From Nostoc cf. edaphicum LEGE 07299 (lineage in GTDB: Bacteria; Cyanobacteriota; Cyanobacteriia; Cyanobacteriales; Nostocaceae), in the NCBI RefSeq assembly GCF_015207245.1, contig NZ_JADEXF010000018.1, positions 1 to 12,174 on the forward strand: a stretch of DNA of 12,174 bases. The letters run 5' to 3'. The position numbers were made by a program, and so were the translations under genes. Shown here piece by piece: positions 12,158 through 12,174 of the stretch; positions within the stretch are counted from its first letter, which is position 1, and each line of letters begins with the position of its first letter. The notes beneath the pieces were generated by a model. That model did not search any database, was not told the DNA's origin, and saw only the letters and a list, made by a program, of their open reading frames with translations.

Positions 12158-12174
12158 TTCTAACTCCTTATTTT

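Overview
The window looks like accessory DNA, probably plasmid-borne, from a filamentous cyanobacterium of the Nostoc/Anabaena type. Twelve copies of the cyanobacterial HIP1 octamer GCGATCGC lie between about 4.3 kb and the right edge. The dispersed hairpin repeats, the gene families and a complete ParA/ribbon-helix-helix (RHH) partition cassette fit this reading. The organism and the plasmid setting are inferences from sequence alone.

Left third (1-3.95 kb, plus strand, AT-rich, no HIP1 site): a graveyard of accessory genes. It holds the C-terminal part of a type I restriction-modification methylase (hsdM) broken by an in-frame TAA, then an overlapping DUF4258/DUF2283-like pair that resembles a toxin-antitoxin module. 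A Uma2-family nuclease gene follows, also broken by one TAA and bordered by two related palindromic repeats. Last come an IS4-type transposase gene with a frameshift and the 3' remnant of an unrecognised gene. A hairpin at 3954-3970 closes this block.

Centre (3.98-7.98 kb, minus strand): one long tightly packed series read right to left. It starts with an RHH protein of 58 aa, followed by a 72-aa protein, a second RHH protein with a coiled coil, a 64-aa protein, a small two-helix membrane protein and a YdjM/DUF457-like membrane hydrolase. The hydrolase overlaps the start of a P-loop ATPase gene, but that gene is cut at its Walker A motif and joined to the middle of an HlyD-like adaptor gene. 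The adaptor is in turn joined to the 3' end of a TolC-like gene, so the end of the series is a three-part mosaic.

Partition region (7.98-9.8 kb): gene debris on both strands (including a frameshifted reverse-strand gene at 8117-8478) precedes parA and an RHH partner gene. Direct 8-bp repeats (TAATGCAG) occur in two clusters upstream of parA, the second abutting its start codon, and in a third cluster that begins on the stop codon of the RHH gene. These are good candidates for the combined centromere and operator.

Right part (9.8-12.17 kb): a 132-bp tandem duplication, an RHH gene followed by a small basic protein gene, a 49-aa membrane protein, a possible 31-aa reverse-strand gene, and a minus-strand pair of unrecognised genes (202 and 67 aa) with strong Shine-Dalgarno sites. 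No replication initiator, tRNA, rRNA or CRISPR array was seen.
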